A stretch of 64,000 nt of DNA from Paenibacillus sp. SZ31 (GTDB lineage: Bacteria; Bacillota; Bacilli; Paenibacillales; Paenibacillaceae), in NCBI RefSeq assembly GCF_012912005.1, contig NZ_JABBEA010000012.1, positions 1 to 64,000 on the forward strand. Direction: 5' to 3'. The position numbers were made by a program, and so were the translations under genes. This document shows positions 1-9,065 of the stretch, in pieces. The notes beneath the pieces are model-generated. The model was not told where the DNA came from and ran no database searches. It was given only the letters and a program-made list of their open reading frames with translations. The first letter of the stretch is position 1. Each line of letters starts with the position of its first letter.

Positions 1-74
1 CGTGGCGGAATGGCAGACGCGCTCGACTCAAAATCGAGTGGGAAACCGTGGAGGTTCGAGTCCTCTCGCCGGTA
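1..74 (+). tRNA. tRNA-Leu (anticodon CAA), 5' end cut off
   Basis: The anticodon stem CTCGA/TCGAG encloses the loop CTCAAAA, so the anticodon is CAA (reads UUG). The T-arm is at 50-66, the 3' acceptor strand CGCCGGT at 67-73, and the discriminator A at 74. The long variable arm fits a class II tRNA-Leu. Only the last two acceptor bases of the 5' strand (CG) lie inside the window, so about five bases are missing. The CCA end is not encoded. Confidence 0.93.
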
Positions 75-81
75 TATATAA

Positions 82-155
82 CGGGATGTAGCTCAGCTTG
101 GTAGAGCACCTGGTTTGGGACCAGGGGGTCGCATGTTCAAATCGTGTCATCCCGA
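82..155 (+). tRNA. tRNA-Pro (anticodon TGG)
   Basis: Acceptor strands CGGGATG (82-88) and CATCCCG (148-154) pair fully, with discriminator A at 155. The anticodon stem CCTGG/CCAGG holds the loop TTTGGGA, giving anticodon TGG. CCA is not encoded. It follows the tRNA-Leu by seven bases, so both probably come from one precursor at the end of a tRNA cluster. Confidence 0.96.
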
Positions 156-160
156 TCTCG

Positions 161-198
161 AAAAAGTACTATCTATATAATTAGATAGTACTTTTTTA
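161..198 (+). terminator. Rho-independent terminator of the tRNA cluster
   Basis: A perfect 15-bp stem (161-175 with 182-196) encloses a six-base loop. The stem begins with A5 and ends in T6, so it could work on both strands. It sits directly after tRNA-Pro. Confidence 0.92.
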
Positions 199-360
199 TG
201 TTTATCTTTATAAGTTACGATCATTACAAGTCGGATACTATCACAATATGCGCACTAACATAACACGTGCGGGTTCCCCTCTTCAGACGACGAGTTAGTT
301 TTGCATAAAGCCCCGTTATTTAGGTCACAATAGGTTTAAAAAGTGATAGAAGGGGTTCAT

Positions 361-1053
361 GTGAACACGTTTAACTTCAGAAAACAATTCAAGAGACGCT
401 GGCGACGGTGGAAACGAACATTATGGATGACTGTGGCTTTACTTGCAGTTACCATATTGGCTTATAGCGGTTTGCCTATCTCATCTACGATTGAACGTTT
501 GCTGACGACTAATTTCAGTGAGGCAACCAGTGTGATGGGACCTGTTACGCAGGAAACAAGATCTGAACAGGAGATTCAGGCGCTAGTAGAGCAACTTGAT
601 GCTGATCCGGATCATTTAACGAGTGTAGTTTTGGAAACACAGTACATCTGCGGAGTGGAGACAGAGCAGTTAGGCAAGATGGCTAGACCACAGTTGAAGA
701 TGCTGCTGGCTCAGCATCCGGAATGGGATGCTAACGTTGGAACATCAGATGAACTGCATCTGAAGCAACGTATAGATGACCTTTCACCACTTTGTAAACA
801 GCAGGCGTACATCAGCATAGATGCTGTAGGGAACCTTAATTTGTATGAGGGTAAGCCAGCAGAAGAGAAGGTCATTCGTACATTCTTTCAATTGGATGTT
901 GGGACGTTGGAGAGTTCTTTGCCTGAAGGCGTACTGGAGCAATTGCAGCAGGGCATTCGGATTCAGGACAAGGATGAATATGATAGCGTAATCTCTACGT
1001 TCAGTGACTATGCAGTGGATGAAGACCATCATCTAATCCGCAATGGCGGGTAA
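361..1053 (+). CDS. bofC: BofC (bypass-of-forespore C) family protein
   Basis: 230 aa. In B. subtilis BofC is exported from the forespore to the intermembrane space, where it restrains SpoIVB signalling to pro-sigma-K processing. The N-terminus is Arg/Lys-rich (residues 7-19), followed by one hydrophobic segment (about 21-38), consistent with a signal anchor. A central part containing YICGVETEQLG matches the BofC N-domain, and the C-terminal part with YISIDAVGNLNLYEGKP and VIRTFFQLDV matches the BofC C-domain. It is longer than B. subtilis BofC (about 170 aa). GTG at 361 is chosen because AGAAGGGG lies six bases upstream; GTG at 343 is in frame but has no ribosome site. Its place upstream of ruv genes agrees with B. 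subtilis. Confidence 0.88.
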   Translation: MNTFNFRKQFKRRWRRWKRTLWMTVALLAVTILAYSGLPISSTIERLLTTNFSEATSVMGPVTQETRSEQEIQALVEQLDADPDHLTSVVLETQYICGVETEQLGKMARPQLKMLLAQHPEWDANVGTSDELHLKQRIDDLSPLCKQQAYISIDAVGNLNLYEGKPAEEKVIRTFFQLDVGTLESSLPEGVLEQLQQGIRIQDKDEYDSVISTFSDYAVDEDHHLIRNGG

Positions 1054-1363
1054 TCCAATAGTCCTCACCTAAAGCATTAAGATGCTGAAGTACTGATAAG
1101 ATGGTGGGTATAGCAATAACATTGTTTGGGGTTGCGAAACTAAGGGATAGACCCCAAAATATGTGGAATGTGATGAAGGACATCGAAGAGATGTCCTTTT
1201 TGTCGTTTGAACTGAAATACATGAAAATACGTATAAACATGTAAAAAATTCACGAATAAAGACGAGTAATCGGTTAGACAAAGTTTTTCCTGCCGCAGGG
1301 TCTATCTTTTGTTATAATGAAATGAACGATACATATGTTCGCTTTTGTGAGGGAGAGATGGTT
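1054..1363. other. Intergenic region bofC-ruvC
   Basis: This 310-bp gap holds only the terminator at 1176-1204 and the AT-rich upstream region of ruvC. I see no convincing gene, and no promoter I would call firmly. Confidence 0.6.
1176..1204 (+). terminator. Terminator after bofC
   Basis: A 9-bp stem AAGGACATC/GATGTCCTT with a five-base loop is followed by a T tract. It separates bofC from the ruv operon. Confidence 0.8.
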
Positions 1364-1867
1364 TTGCGTTTTTTGGGAATTGACCCGGGGATTGCGATTG
1401 TTGGTTTTGGTTTTGTGGATAAAATCGGCAGTAAGGTGGTACCCGTACAATATGGATGTATTCAGACGGAAGCTCATACCCCTGAAGAGGAACGGTTGCT
1501 TCACGTATATGAAGGTATGGTGCAATTGATTGATAAATACAAACCGGACGCAGTAGCGCTGGAGAAACTTTTTTTCAATCGGAACGTTACAACAGCGATG
1601 TCTGTCAGTCAGGCCAGAGGAGTTATGGTACTCGCTGCCGCGCAGAAGGGTTTGCCTATTGCAGAGTATACGCCAATGCAGATCAAGCAGGCCGTTGTTG
1701 GGTACGGTAAAGCAGAGAAGAAGCAAGTACAGGAGATGGTTAAAATGTTCTTGCGTCTTCAAGTCGTACCTAAGCCGGATGACGTAGCGGATGCATTGGC
1801 TGTAGCTGTGTGCCACGCACACTCTTATACATTAAATTCCAAGTTGAATGAGGTATTGCGAAAATGA
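1364..1867 (+). CDS. ruvC: Crossover junction endodeoxyribonuclease RuvC
   Basis: 167 aa. RuvC resolves Holliday junctions by symmetric nicking together with RuvAB. The acidic catalytic residues are visible: D7 in GIDPG, E67 in EKLFF, and D140/D143 in PDDVADALA, matching E. coli D7, E66, D138 and D141. I prefer the TTG at 1364, which gives the usual MRFLGIDPG start with AGGGAG eight bases upstream. An in-frame ATG at 1358 is only two bases from that site. The stop overlaps the ruvA start (ATGA at 1864-1867), so translation is coupled. Many Bacillaceae lack ruvC and use RecU, so ruvC beside ruvAB points to Paenibacillus-like Firmicutes. Confidence 0.96.
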   Translation: MRFLGIDPGIAIVGFGFVDKIGSKVVPVQYGCIQTEAHTPEEERLLHVYEGMVQLIDKYKPDAVALEKLFFNRNVTTAMSVSQARGVMVLAAAQKGLPIAEYTPMQIKQAVVGYGKAEKKQVQEMVKMFLRLQVVPKPDDVADALAVAVCHAHSYTLNSKLNEVLRK

Positions 1868-2478
1868 TTGATTTTCTAAGAGGACAGTTCATTCATGTAG
1901 AGAATGATTATATTGTGCTGGATGTTCATGGTGTAGGGTATCGTGTATTCTGTCCGAATCCATTTGCGTTTGCGAAGCAAGAAGGCGAAATTACGGTGTA
2001 CACCCACCATCATGTGCGTGAGGATGCGATGTTGCTGTTTGGATTTGTTACACGAGATGAACAGCGTTTGTTCCGTAAACTGATTGAAGTATCTGGTATC
2101 GGTCCAAAAGTAGCGCTGGGCATACTCGCTGGAGGTACACCAGAACATGTGGTTACGGCGATTTACCAGGAGAATCTTACGTTCTTGACCAAATTGCCAG
2201 GCATCGGCAAGAAGACTGCACAACGCATGATCCTGGATCTCAAGGATAAGCTGGATAGTTTTGGCACGGCAGCTTATGCAACAGGTTTGTTCGCTCCTCC
2301 ATCGGAAGAGTCGGGAAGTGGTTCAGCCTGGGATGAGGCACGTGAAGGTCTCAAGGCACTTGGGTATACTGACAGTGAGCTTGATAAAGTATGGCTCAAA
2401 ATGAAAAAGGATGTTACTACAGCGGATTCCGTTGATGTGTTGATGAAAAAGGCGCTGCAAATGCTGTTTACGGGATAA
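1864..2478 (+). CDS. ruvA: Holliday junction branch migration protein RuvA
   Basis: 204 aa, the normal family length. RuvA binds four-way junctions as a tetramer and loads RuvB. The N-terminal OB-fold (MIDFLRGQF, VGYRVFCP, to about residue 63) is followed by two helix-hairpin-helix motifs, seen as VSGIGPKVALGIL and LPGIGKKTAQRMI. A flexible linker (around SEESGSGS) leads to the C-terminal RuvB-binding domain (EAREGLKALGY to the end). The start codon overlaps the ruvC stop. ruvB follows after a 55-bp gap. Confidence 0.98.
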   Translation: MIDFLRGQFIHVENDYIVLDVHGVGYRVFCPNPFAFAKQEGEITVYTHHHVREDAMLLFGFVTRDEQRLFRKLIEVSGIGPKVALGILAGGTPEHVVTAIYQENLTFLTKLPGIGKKTAQRMILDLKDKLDSFGTAAYATGLFAPPSEESGSGSAWDEAREGLKALGYTDSELDKVWLKMKKDVTTADSVDVLMKKALQMLFTG

Positions 2479-2533
2479 TACAATTTGCATATTATAATCT
2501 AGCTGTAGCCTGCAAAAAAAGGTAGGGATGAAC

Positions 2534-3544
2534 ATGGATGATCGGATTATTTCCGCGAACCTGATGATGGAGGACCAGAATGTTGAGTTGAGCCTTCGTC
2601 CCCGGTATCTGAATGAATATATCGGGCAGAATCAGGTGAAGGAAAATTTAAAGATATATATTGAAGCTGCCAAATTTCGTAATGAGGCATTGGATCACGT
2701 TTTGTTATATGGACCACCTGGACTTGGTAAAACAACACTTGCCAATATCATTGCCAACGAATTGGGCGTTAATTTACGAACTACGTCAGGCCCGGCCATT
2801 GAACGCCCGGGTGATCTGGCAGCATTGTTAACCAATCTGCAGGAAGGCGATGTCCTGTTTATTGATGAGATTCATCGTTTGCATCGTACGGTTGAAGAAG
2901 TCATGTACCCCGCTATGGAAGATTCCGCATTGGACATTATGATTGGTAAAGGTCCAAGTGCACGTTCCGTTCGGTTGGATCTGCCGCCATTCACTCTGAT
3001 TGGGGCTACAACGCGCGCTGGCTTGCTGTCTGCGCCACTTCGAGACCGATTTGGTGTTATCAGTCGCTTGGAATTCTATACGGTTGATGAGCTGGCTTAC
3101 ATCGTCTCACGCTCTACAGAAATTTTGGGTGTGGAGATTGTGGGAGATGCTGCGGAAGAGATTGCATTGCGCTCACGTGGGACACCGAGGATAGCGAACC
3201 GTTTGTTAAAACGAGTACGTGACTTTGCACAGGTACGTGGTGATGGAATTATAACGCAGACACTGGCGGAAGAAGCGCTACAACGTCTCCAGATCGATCC
3301 ACGTGGCTTGGATGACATTGATCATAAGATGCTCAAGTCGATGATCAACAGCTTCCGGGGAGGCCCGGTAGGCCTAGATACAATTGCCGCTACGATCGGT
3401 GAAGAAAGTCAGACCATCGAGGATGTCTATGAACCATATCTGCTTCAGATTGGTATGATTCAGCGTACACCAAGGGGCAGGGTCGTAACAGATCTCGCTT
3501 ATCATCACTTGGGTCTACCTGTTCCACCAAGAGACGGGAAATAA
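2534..3544 (+). CDS. ruvB: Holliday junction branch migration ATPase RuvB
   Basis: 336 aa. Hexameric AAA+ motor of the RuvAB branch migration complex. Walker A GPPGLGKTT is at residues 60-68, and Walker B LFIDEIHR follows with D111. Sensor and arginine-finger regions (IGATTRAG, LRDRFG) and the C-terminal winged helix (PRGRVVTDLAYHHLG) are intact. ATG at 2534 is preferred over the in-frame ATG at 2528 because AGGTAGGG ends six bases before 2534 and touches 2528. Third gene of the ruvCAB operon. Confidence 0.98.
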   Translation: MDDRIISANLMMEDQNVELSLRPRYLNEYIGQNQVKENLKIYIEAAKFRNEALDHVLLYGPPGLGKTTLANIIANELGVNLRTTSGPAIERPGDLAALLTNLQEGDVLFIDEIHRLHRTVEEVMYPAMEDSALDIMIGKGPSARSVRLDLPPFTLIGATTRAGLLSAPLRDRFGVISRLEFYTVDELAYIVSRSTEILGVEIVGDAAEEIALRSRGTPRIANRLLKRVRDFAQVRGDGIITQTLAEEALQRLQIDPRGLDDIDHKMLKSMINSFRGGPVGLDTIAATIGEESQTIEDVYEPYLLQIGMIQRTPRGRVVTDLAYHHLGLPVPPRDGK

Positions 3545-3649
3545 TCGAACCTGTTGAACATGCTCATTTGAACGTTCACCATAAACATTGAAATAATTAC
3601 GTGTTAATCCGATATAAAATGAAAGAAATGCATGGAGAGGAGTCTGATT

Positions 3650-5734
3650 GTGGGAAAAGCAATACGAACGAAGAAGTGGAGTCGTCGATTGAAGGTACTG
3701 GCGGCAGCTCTTTTGACAGTGGGTTGTCTGCAAGTGCCTGCGTATGCAGCAGGAAATGATGGACAGACGATCCGGGTAGCCATGTTTGCGAATCTGGGTA
3801 GTACGTATAAATCAACTACACCACTCATTACGCTTGAATCGACGGGACAATGGAGCATTCAATCGGAGAGTGGCGCAAATGTAAGCCTTCCGGCAGGACA
3901 AGTCCGTTTCAGTACAGATGGATTCCGAGTGAAGGTGTTGGAAACAGCGGACTTTAAGGCAGCATCTGCAGCAGCAAAATTGTTGCAGGCAACCGCGGAT
4001 AAGCCGTTGCTGTTCACAACCTCTTTGAATGGAAATGCGATCTACCAGCTCTACACTGGTAACTATGCAACGGAGGCACTTGCTGGACAAGCTGTTACAC
4101 GGATACAAAAGGTAGCAGCAGCTCAATTGGCTGGTCAAAAGCCAGCTGTAACGGGAAGTAAACGCCTGTCTGCTGGAACCTATGGTTCGATTCAGGAAGC
4201 AGAGGCAGCTCAAGCCAACCTTTTATCAACAGGAGTTAGTGCCTATCCAGTCCTTCAACTAAGTGGGGGAAGTCAAGCATATGCAGTATGGGTGGGTGAA
4301 GCTTCAACGGATGCGGAATTATCCACATTGAAGAAAAGTGTGGAAGCCAAAGCTCCGGGGGTAAGTCTTTCACCTGTCAACAATAGCGCAGGGCTCATCA
4401 TCCGTCAGGATGCAGGATTAAGTACGGATGCACTGAAAACAGCTCCGCATTACACCCTTGCAGGTACTGATTCCAAAGCATTGGTACAAGGAAATAGCAA
4501 TGGTATCAAAGTGGTGGAGCGTTCCGAGCGAACGTATCGTGGAGATATGGAAATCAGCATCGTGAGCGGTGATCTGGCGTTGGTCAACGTCGTTCCACTG
4601 GAGCAATACCTGTACTCTGTCGTAGGGGCAGAGGTGTATTCCTCCTGGCCTGCTGAGGCTCTGAAAGTCCAAGCCGTAGCTGCTCGATCCTACGCGCTTC
4701 AACAGGGTGAACGTTTCAAAATAGCGAATGTCGTGGATACGACGCTCAGCCAAGCCTATAACGGGATTGGTTCGGAGAATGATAAAGTAACCAGCGCAGT
4801 AGATGCAACGGCTGGAGAAGTGGTCAAGAGCGGTGGTAAAATCATCGAAGCTGTGTTCTCCTCCAACGCGGGCGGACAAACGGCTCATCCTTCCGAGGTA
4901 TGGAACGGCGGAGCAGGTGTGTTCACCAATGTGGTTAGCTCAGGGGATACATCGGCCCAGGCAGGATTACATACGTGGTACCATGTGATGCTCAGTTCAG
5001 GCGTTAGCGGGTACATTCGTGAGGATAACATCAAAGAATTAACGACAAAGACCAATGCGGGACTGGCCAAAGTGACGGTAACGGCTCAGAATACCAATGT
5101 GCGTGCCATTCCGTTAATTCAATCCACCGTTGAACCTGTAGCCAAAATGAATCCAGGTAACGAAGCTGTTGTACTGGCAAAAGTGGCTCAATCCAACGAC
5201 TATGCCTGGGTGAGAGGACCTTTCACGTCAGCTCAGTTGGTTAAATCTCTTCAGGGTAAAACAACAGCATCTGTTCCTGCTTCAATCTCAACCTTGGAAG
5301 TAACCAAGCGTGGACCTTCCGGAAGAGCACTTGAAGTCACTGCCAACGGACAGGCTATGACGGTGAAATATGCCGATACCTACCGCTCTGCGTTGGGTGG
5401 ATTACCGAGCACTTTATTTGATATTGCAGGGACCGGAAGTTATACTGTATTAGGCGCTGACGGCAAAACAGCCAGTAAAACCGGCTCAAATGGGGCCTCT
5501 GTATTGTCTTCCTCTGGTACAGGAACGTCATCCGGTAATGCACTTGTGGTTATGAGTGGTGATGGTCAAGCGAGAGCTGTAACGCAGGGTCAGACCTACA
5601 TGTTCATCGGTCAGGGTAATGGCCACGGATTGGGCTTGTCCCAATGGGGAGCCAAAGGTATGGCAGATGAAGGGTATGATTACCAGGCAATATTGAAACA
5701 CTATTATCAAAATGCGACTATTGTTAAGGAATGA
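3650..5734 (+). CDS. Secreted SpoIID/LytB-domain protein with SPOR-like repeats
   Basis: 694 aa. A basic N-terminus and hydrophobic stretch ending in AYAAG form a signal peptide (about residues 1-34). Two SPOR-like segments follow (YQLYTGNYATEALAGQA and LSAGTYGSIQEAEAAQA). The SpoIID domain starts near YRGDMEISI and contains VVGAEV and ALKVQAVAARSYA; the conserved tail GNGHGLGLSQWGA closes the protein. SpoIID proteins cleave peptidoglycan glycan strands as lytic transglycosylases, and LytB modulates an amidase. The length and SPOR repeats resemble LytB more than the compact engulfment SpoIID, so I give no symbol. GTG at 3650 has GGAGAGGAG seven bases upstream; an in-frame ATG at 3632 precedes that site. 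The stop lies just before queA. Confidence 0.85.
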   Translation: MGKAIRTKKWSRRLKVLAAALLTVGCLQVPAYAAGNDGQTIRVAMFANLGSTYKSTTPLITLESTGQWSIQSESGANVSLPAGQVRFSTDGFRVKVLETADFKAASAAAKLLQATADKPLLFTTSLNGNAIYQLYTGNYATEALAGQAVTRIQKVAAAQLAGQKPAVTGSKRLSAGTYGSIQEAEAAQANLLSTGVSAYPVLQLSGGSQAYAVWVGEASTDAELSTLKKSVEAKAPGVSLSPVNNSAGLIIRQDAGLSTDALKTAPHYTLAGTDSKALVQGNSNGIKVVERSERTYRGDMEISIVSGDLALVNVVPLEQYLYSVVGAEVYSSWPAEALKVQAVAARSYALQQGERFKIANVVDTTLSQAYNGIGSENDKVTSAVDATAGEVVKSGGKIIEAVFSSNAGGQTAHPSEVWNGGAGVFTNVVSSGDTSAQAGLHTWYHVMLSSGVSGYIREDNIKELTTKTNAGLAKVTVTAQNTNVRAIPLIQSTVEPVAKMNPGNEAVVLAKVAQSNDYAWVRGPFTSAQLVKSLQGKTTASVPASISTLEVTKRGPSGRALEVTANGQAMTVKYADTYRSALGGLPSTLFDIAGTGSYTVLGADGKTASKTGSNGASVLSSSGTGTSSGNALVVMSGDGQARAVTQGQTYMFIGQGNGHGLGLSQWGAKGMADEGYDYQAILKHYYQNATIVKE

Positions 5735-5741
5735 AACTAAA

Positions 5742-6770
5742 ATGAATGTGAACTTATATGATTTTGAATTACCAGAGCAATTGATTGCACAGACGCCGCT
5801 GCTTGATCGCACGGCATCCCGATTGCTTACCTTGAACAAAGATAGTGGTGAGATTAATCATCAAACATTTCCTGATATCATCGACTTTCTGGAGTCTGGC
5901 GATACATTGATTCTGAATGATACCCGTGTTCTTCCAGCCCGTCTGTTCGGTACAAAAGAAGATACCGGAGCAAAAGCGGAAGTGTTATTGCTTAAAAATG
6001 TGGAAGGCGACAAGTGGGAAGCACTGGTTAAGCCGGGTAAAAAACTGAAAGCCGGTTCGGTCATCGTATTCGGTGATGAACTGAAAGCGATCATTGAAGA
6101 AGAAGGCGAGATGGGGGCACGTACACTCACGTTCACGTATAATGGAATCTTCCAGGAGATTCTGGACCGTTTGGGCGAGATGCCGTTGCCACCTTATATC
6201 AAAGAGACATTGGATGACCGCGAACGGTATCAGACCGTGTATGCCAAGCATGAAGGATCAGCGGCTGCACCTACGGCGGGACTACATTTTACGGATGAAT
6301 TGTTGGATCAGATTCGTGCCAAAGGCGTTAATGTCGCCTTCATCACGCTTCATGTAGGACTGGGAACATTCAGACCGATGTCTGTAGATGTTGTAGAAGA
6401 TCATGTCATGCATGAGGAGTATTACTCCTTGTCACAAGAAACAGCAGACCTGATTAACCAGACCAAAGAGAATGGACACCGCGTTTTTGCGGTTGGGACA
6501 ACGAGCTGCCGTACTTTGGAAACGGTAGGGAGCAAATTCGAGGATGGATTACTGCAAGCGAGCAGCGGATGGACCAGCATTTTCATCTATCCAGGCTACT
6601 CCTTTAAAGTGATCGATGGGATGCTTACGAATTTTCATCTTCCGAAATCCACGTTGGTGATGTTGGTTAGTGCACTTGCAGGCAGGGAACATATTATGCA
6701 GGCATATGAGGAAGCCATTCAAGAGCAATACCGCTTCTTCAGCTTCGGCGATGCCATGTTGATATATTAG
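5742..6770 (+). CDS. queA: S-adenosylmethionine:tRNA ribosyltransferase-isomerase QueA
   Basis: 342 aa, the usual QueA length. It moves the ribosyl group of SAM onto preQ1 in tRNA to give epoxyqueuosine. The N-terminus NLYDFELPEQLIAQ, the motif NDTRVLPARL, and HEGSAAAPTAGLHF with HVGLGTF are diagnostic. ATG at 5742 gives the family N-terminus; the in-frame ATG at 5712 lies inside the upstream gene. Only seven bases separate it from the SpoIID/LytB gene stop. tgt follows, making a queuosine pair as in B. subtilis. Confidence 0.98.
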   Translation: MNVNLYDFELPEQLIAQTPLLDRTASRLLTLNKDSGEINHQTFPDIIDFLESGDTLILNDTRVLPARLFGTKEDTGAKAEVLLLKNVEGDKWEALVKPGKKLKAGSVIVFGDELKAIIEEEGEMGARTLTFTYNGIFQEILDRLGEMPLPPYIKETLDDRERYQTVYAKHEGSAAAPTAGLHFTDELLDQIRAKGVNVAFITLHVGLGTFRPMSVDVVEDHVMHEEYYSLSQETADLINQTKENGHRVFAVGTTSCRTLETVGSKFEDGLLQASSGWTSIFIYPGYSFKVIDGMLTNFHLPKSTLVMLVSALAGREHIMQAYEEAIQEQYRFFSFGDAMLIY

Positions 6771-6815
6771 AAGCAATTTCATAACTCACTAATAAAGGTA
6801 TTATGAAATTGCTTC
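6770..6815 (+). terminator. Perfect inverted repeat after queA, possible weak terminator
   Basis: A 15-bp perfect inverted repeat (6770-6784 with 6801-6815, arm GAAGCAATTTCATAA) begins on the last base of the queA stop codon. No T tract follows (ATTAGTATAACG). It may act as an RNA processing or stabilising stem between queA and tgt rather than as a full terminator. Confidence 0.5.
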
Positions 6816-6855
6816 ATTAGTATAACGATTAACTTTTAGAGGATGATTAAAACCA

Positions 6856-7992
6856 ATGGCAGCAATTACGTATGAACATATCAAAACTTGTAAACAGTCC
6901 GGTGCACGTCTGGGACGTGTACATACACCTCACGGTATCATTGAGACACCGACCTTTATGCCTGTAGGTACACAGGCGACTGTCAAAACAATGAGCCCTG
7001 AAGAATTGAAAGAAATGGATGCTCAGATTATCTTGAGTAATACGTATCATCTGTTTCTAAGACCAGGACATGAAATTATTCGTGAAGCTGGCGGATTGCA
7101 CAAGTTCATGAACTGGGATCGTCCAATTTTGACGGACAGCGGCGGATTCCAAGTGTTTTCTCTCAGCGAGATGCGCAAAATTACGGAAGAAGGCGTTAAC
7201 TTCCGCTCCCATCTGAACGGAGACAAGAAGTTCCTTTCTCCTGAAGTGGCGATGGAAATCCAGAATGCACTTGGCTCCGATATTATGATGGCGTTTGATG
7301 AATGCCCACCGTATCCGGCTGAATATGAATATGTCAAAAAATCACTCGAAAGAACGAGCCGCTGGGCAGAACGTTGTCTCGAAAGTCACGCTCGTCCGCA
7401 TGATCAAGGTTTGTTTGCCATCGTACAGGGAGGCATGCATGAAGATCTTCGCCGTCAGAGCGCCGCAGATTTGACTTCCATGGATTTCCCGGGGTATGCT
7501 ATTGGTGGACTGAGTGTTGGAGAACCGAAACATTTGATGTATGGTGTATTGGATTACACGTTACCTTTGTTGCCATCCAATAAACCACGTTATTTGATGG
7601 GGGTAGGTTCGCCCGATGCATTGATTGAGGGATCAATTCGTGGAGTGGACATGTTCGATTGTGTTCTGCCTACTCGGATTGCCCGTAACGGAACAACAAT
7701 GACCAGTCAAGGACGTCTGGTAGTTCGTAATGCCAAGTTTGCAACTGATTTTGGGCCTCTTGACCCTGAATGTGATTGCTACACTTGTCGCAACTATTCC
7801 AGAGCTTACCTGCGTCATTTGATCAAAGCAGATGAAACATTTGGCCTGCGTTTGACGACAATCCATAATCTTCATTTCTTGCAGAATTTGATGCGTAATG
7901 TACGTAAAGCCATTATGGAAGATCGTTTGCTTGATTTCCGGGATGAATTTTTCGATCAATATGGTCTTCATGACAATGACAAAGGTTTCTGA
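6856..7992 (+). CDS. tgt: tRNA-guanine transglycosylase
   Basis: 378 aa. Exchanges G34 in GUN anticodons for preQ1. The active-site block LTDSGGFQVFSL, the substrate loop FDECPPYP, the GGLSVGEPKHLM segment, and the second catalytic region GSIRGVDMFDCVLPTR are all present. The C-terminal zinc site is CDCYTC plus the histidine in TTIHNLHF. AGAGGATG lies about ten bases before the ATG. It acts in the same pathway as queA just upstream. Confidence 0.98.
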   Translation: MAAITYEHIKTCKQSGARLGRVHTPHGIIETPTFMPVGTQATVKTMSPEELKEMDAQIILSNTYHLFLRPGHEIIREAGGLHKFMNWDRPILTDSGGFQVFSLSEMRKITEEGVNFRSHLNGDKKFLSPEVAMEIQNALGSDIMMAFDECPPYPAEYEYVKKSLERTSRWAERCLESHARPHDQGLFAIVQGGMHEDLRRQSAADLTSMDFPGYAIGGLSVGEPKHLMYGVLDYTLPLLPSNKPRYLMGVGSPDALIEGSIRGVDMFDCVLPTRIARNGTTMTSQGRLVVRNAKFATDFGPLDPECDCYTCRNYSRAYLRHLIKADETFGLRLTTIHNLHFLQNLMRNVRKAIMEDRLLDFRDEFFDQYGLHDNDKGF

Positions 7993-8060
7993 TTGAGATT
8001 TAAAGGAAACCGGCGTAACAAGCAATATCTGTATGTATAGTCGATAAGGGGGAGTTTTGA

Positions 8061-8372
8061 ATGTTTCAAGGAATGCCTCTAGCAGGAGCGCAAGGCGGTG
8101 GGATCGTATCTTTGATTGTACCTTTAGTACTCATGGTTGCGATTTTCTACTTCTTAATGATTCGTCCACAGAACAAAAAGCAAAAGCAACGGAATTCCAT
8201 GCTGAGCCAATTGAAAAAAGGCGATAAAATTGTAACGATTGGTGGCCTTCACGGTACGATCGCTGAGATTACGGACGATGTGGTTGTATTGCGTGTAAAC
8301 GATGTAACTAAGCTTACATTTGACCGTAATGCAATCAGCACGGCTGTAGCTCGTGATACGGCTGTTGAATAG
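8061..8372 (+). CDS. yajC: Preprotein translocase subunit YajC
   Basis: 103 aa. One N-terminal membrane helix (GGIVSLIVPLVLMVAIFYFLMI) is followed by the family signature RPQNKKQKQ and a small soluble domain (KKGDKIVTIGGLHGTIAEI). YajC associates with SecDF-SecYEG at the membrane. A strong GGGGGAG site precedes the ATG. As in B. subtilis it follows tgt. A terminator ends the transcript. Confidence 0.96.
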   Translation: MFQGMPLAGAQGGGIVSLIVPLVLMVAIFYFLMIRPQNKKQKQRNSMLSQLKKGDKIVTIGGLHGTIAEITDDVVVLRVNDVTKLTFDRNAISTAVARDTAVE

Positions 8373-8421
8373 TTACTGTAACATAGAATAACGAGGGTGC
8401 GTTTGTGGCGTATTCCTTAGT

Positions 8422-8460
8422 AGAGAACCGGTCTCCCTGGAGATCGGTTCTCTTTTTTTT
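8422..8460 (+). terminator. Terminator after yajC
   Basis: A 14-15 bp stem (AGAGAACCGGTCTCC with its complement, one G-U pair) and a very short loop are followed by T8. Confidence 0.93.
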
Positions 8461-8491
8461 ATGAGGGAAGGTCGATGTACTCACCGGTCAA

Positions 8492-8884
8492 TCAGGAACG
8501 ATGTGTGTTAACGCCAAACATGCCACCGAGAGCTGAGATGAAGAAAGCACTGAGTAGTTGCAAACTATCTTTCCAATTAAACGAAGCATCCAACGCGAGA
8601 AATCCGATCAACAGTACAAGGAGTCCATATACGATTCCGGTAATCCCTCCGTAGTACCATCCTTTTTCACCAGAGCGTTTGCCTGCCACGAAACCACCAA
8701 CCAATAACGACAAGCCATGAACAACATAGGTATACAACGAGAGGTCCTGTTCCCGCATTCCGCTCATCCAGAGAAACAAGGAGAGAATTAATGCTCCGAT
8801 AAACATCCATACAAAAGCCTGACAGAGGCCTGACAGAATCGGATTGGACACTCGAAACGAAACCAAGCGGCGGATCAATTGCAT
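8492..8884 (-). CDS. TIGR04086 family membrane protein (YrzE-like)
   Basis: 130 aa with four hydrophobic segments: PILSGLCQAFVWMFIGALIL, YVVHGLSLLVGGFVAG, WYYGGITGIVYGLLVLLIGF and LLSAFFISALGGMFG. The glycine-rich GGFVAGKRSGEKGWYYGG loop is typical of this family, which is found near yajC/secDF in Bacilli; its function is unknown. It is transcribed opposite to yajC and divergently from the DUF421 gene. GGGGG lies just upstream of the ATG on the minus strand. Confidence 0.82.
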   Translation of the reverse strand: MQLIRRLVSFRVSNPILSGLCQAFVWMFIGALILSLFLWMSGMREQDLSLYTYVVHGLSLLVGGFVAGKRSGEKGWYYGGITGIVYGLLVLLIGFLALDASFNWKDSLQLLSAFFISALGGMFGVNTHRS

Positions 8885-9065
8885 GAAGCAACCCCCTTGT
8901 ACAAGTTATAAGTTAATACAGTGTATGGTCAAGCCTTCGGACTTATGAACTGATTTCCATTAAATGAACGGATTATTTCTGCATGAGCATGTAAGGTTCA
9001 GGTCAAAATAGGGATTGCACTACAGCTAACTGTCAAAAACTCAGTTTCGAAGGAGGACCCCTATT

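Noticed and set aside
3588..3618. TTGAAA...TATAAA as a promoter for the SpoIID/LytB gene
   Set aside because: The 19-base spacing is too long to call, and a sporulation sigma factor site could not be assigned.
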